A DNA stretch of 64,000 bases from Pedococcus_A sp963730585 (lineage in GTDB: Bacteria > Actinomycetota > Actinomycetes > Actinomycetales > Dermatophilaceae). How positions within the stretch are numbered: the first letter of the stretch is position 1; each line of letters opens with the position of its first letter. The notes below the pieces were generated by a model. It searched no databases. It was not told the DNA's origin and saw only the letters and a program-made list of their open reading frames with translations. Position numbers and translations under genes: made by a program. This document shows positions 63,791 through 64,000 of the stretch, one piece after another. Location: the NCBI GenBank assembly GCA_963730585.1, contig CAVSSL010000010.1:620001-684000 (forward strand). The letters run 5' to 3'.

Positions 63791-64000
63791 GTGCTCGACG
63801 ACACCGGCCCCCTCGTGCTGGGCCCCCTGCTGCGGTATGCCGGTGAGTCCAGTGCGACGGTCTGGGTCCAGACCCGCGACACCGCCACCGTGACCCTCAC
63901 GGCCTTCGGCCGCGAGTGGTCGACGCCCACCTTCACGGTGCACGGCCACCACTACGCGCTGGTGGTGCTCGAGGACCTCGAGCCGGGCTCCTCCAGCGAG
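63791..64000 (+). CDS. PhoD-like alkaline phosphatase family protein, N-terminal part (runs off window)
   Basis: The first 70 codons from GTG 63791: LGPLLRYAGESSATVWVQTR, TVTLTAFGREWSTPTFTVHG and HHYALVVLEDLEPGSSSE, open to the window edge. The pattern is the beta-sandwich N-domain that precedes the metallophosphatase domain in actinobacterial alkaline phosphatase D proteins. TAGAAC lies 6 nt before the GTG, suggesting a leaderless start. The catalytic domain is outside the window. Confidence 0.7.
   Translation, partial: MLDDTGPLVLGPLLRYAGESSATVWVQTRDTATVTLTAFGREWSTPTFTVHGHHYALVVLEDLEPGSSSE

Overview
This window is chromosomal DNA of a very GC-rich (about 72%) actinobacterium. It carries an Rpf-type muralytic enzyme under a c-di-AMP riboswitch, a DUF3263 protein, a stand-alone LigD polymerase domain, an ECF42-type sigma factor beside a YCII gene, a GroEL ending in GGM and controlled by CIRCE, and many GTG and leaderless starts. 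Gene content and codon use suggest Intrasporangiaceae (Janibacter, Knoellia, Terrabacter or relatives). That placement is inference. I see no phage, insertion sequence, rRNA or CRISPR array, and one tRNA (Thr, TGT). At least ten genes are broken by 1-nt indels while keeping family-like sequence on both sides of the break. I read these mostly as consensus errors and annotate the whole genes.

Layout. 0.2-14.2 kb: riboswitch-rpf, tRNA-Thr, an SDR, a small paralogous gene pair around a membrane protein, CapA-like, FUSC-like, GNAT and MATE genes, a lipoprotein, a LuxR regulator divergent from ridA and an FAD oxidoreductase, then YCII plus ECF sigma. 14.3-25.8 kb: DUF222/HNH protein, LigD polymerase domain, a two-component system, a membrane protein, gabT, GNAT, and an SDR plus acyl-CoA dehydrogenase pair for acyl-CoA oxidation. 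25.8-28.9 kb: a molybdate operon, regulator-modA-modB-modC, with every junction overlapping by 4 nt. 29-31.7 kb: SGNH hydrolase, uracil-DNA glycosylase, ArsR regulator, HAD phosphatase.

31.7-42.8 kb is the most interesting part. A large MalT-like (LAL) LuxR regulator sits among small membrane and unknown proteins: a 14-TM MFS pump, a YihY/BrkB protein, two tandem small paralogs, a PLDc_N/SHOCT protein, a lipoprotein, a 481-aa membrane protein, and a DUF7144-DUF6325-SHOCT-DUF7144 operon. Six copies of a 17-bp palindrome, TCACCC-N4-GGGGTGA, lie upstream of these genes and I found none elsewhere in the window. This looks like a local, probably undescribed, envelope or stress regulon.

42.9-50.3 kb: PLP decarboxylase, DUF3263, GNAT, VOC and P1 peptidase genes, then a pair consisting of a cyanobacterial-AAR-like (fatty acyl reductase-like) dehydrogenase and a male-sterility-type SDR. 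50.6-59.3 kb: a carbohydrate ABC operon (binding protein, two permeases, ATPase) ending in a CehA/McbA phosphoesterase and a GH38 alpha-mannosidase. 59.3-60.4 kb: a DUF559 nuclease-like gene bracketed by four copies of a 14-mer forming hairpins on both sides. 60.4-64 kb: M48 protease, groEL with two CIRCE operators, and the start of a PhoD-like phosphatase. The heptamer GTATGCC/GGCATAC occurs at least 37 times across the window, far above what base composition predicts.
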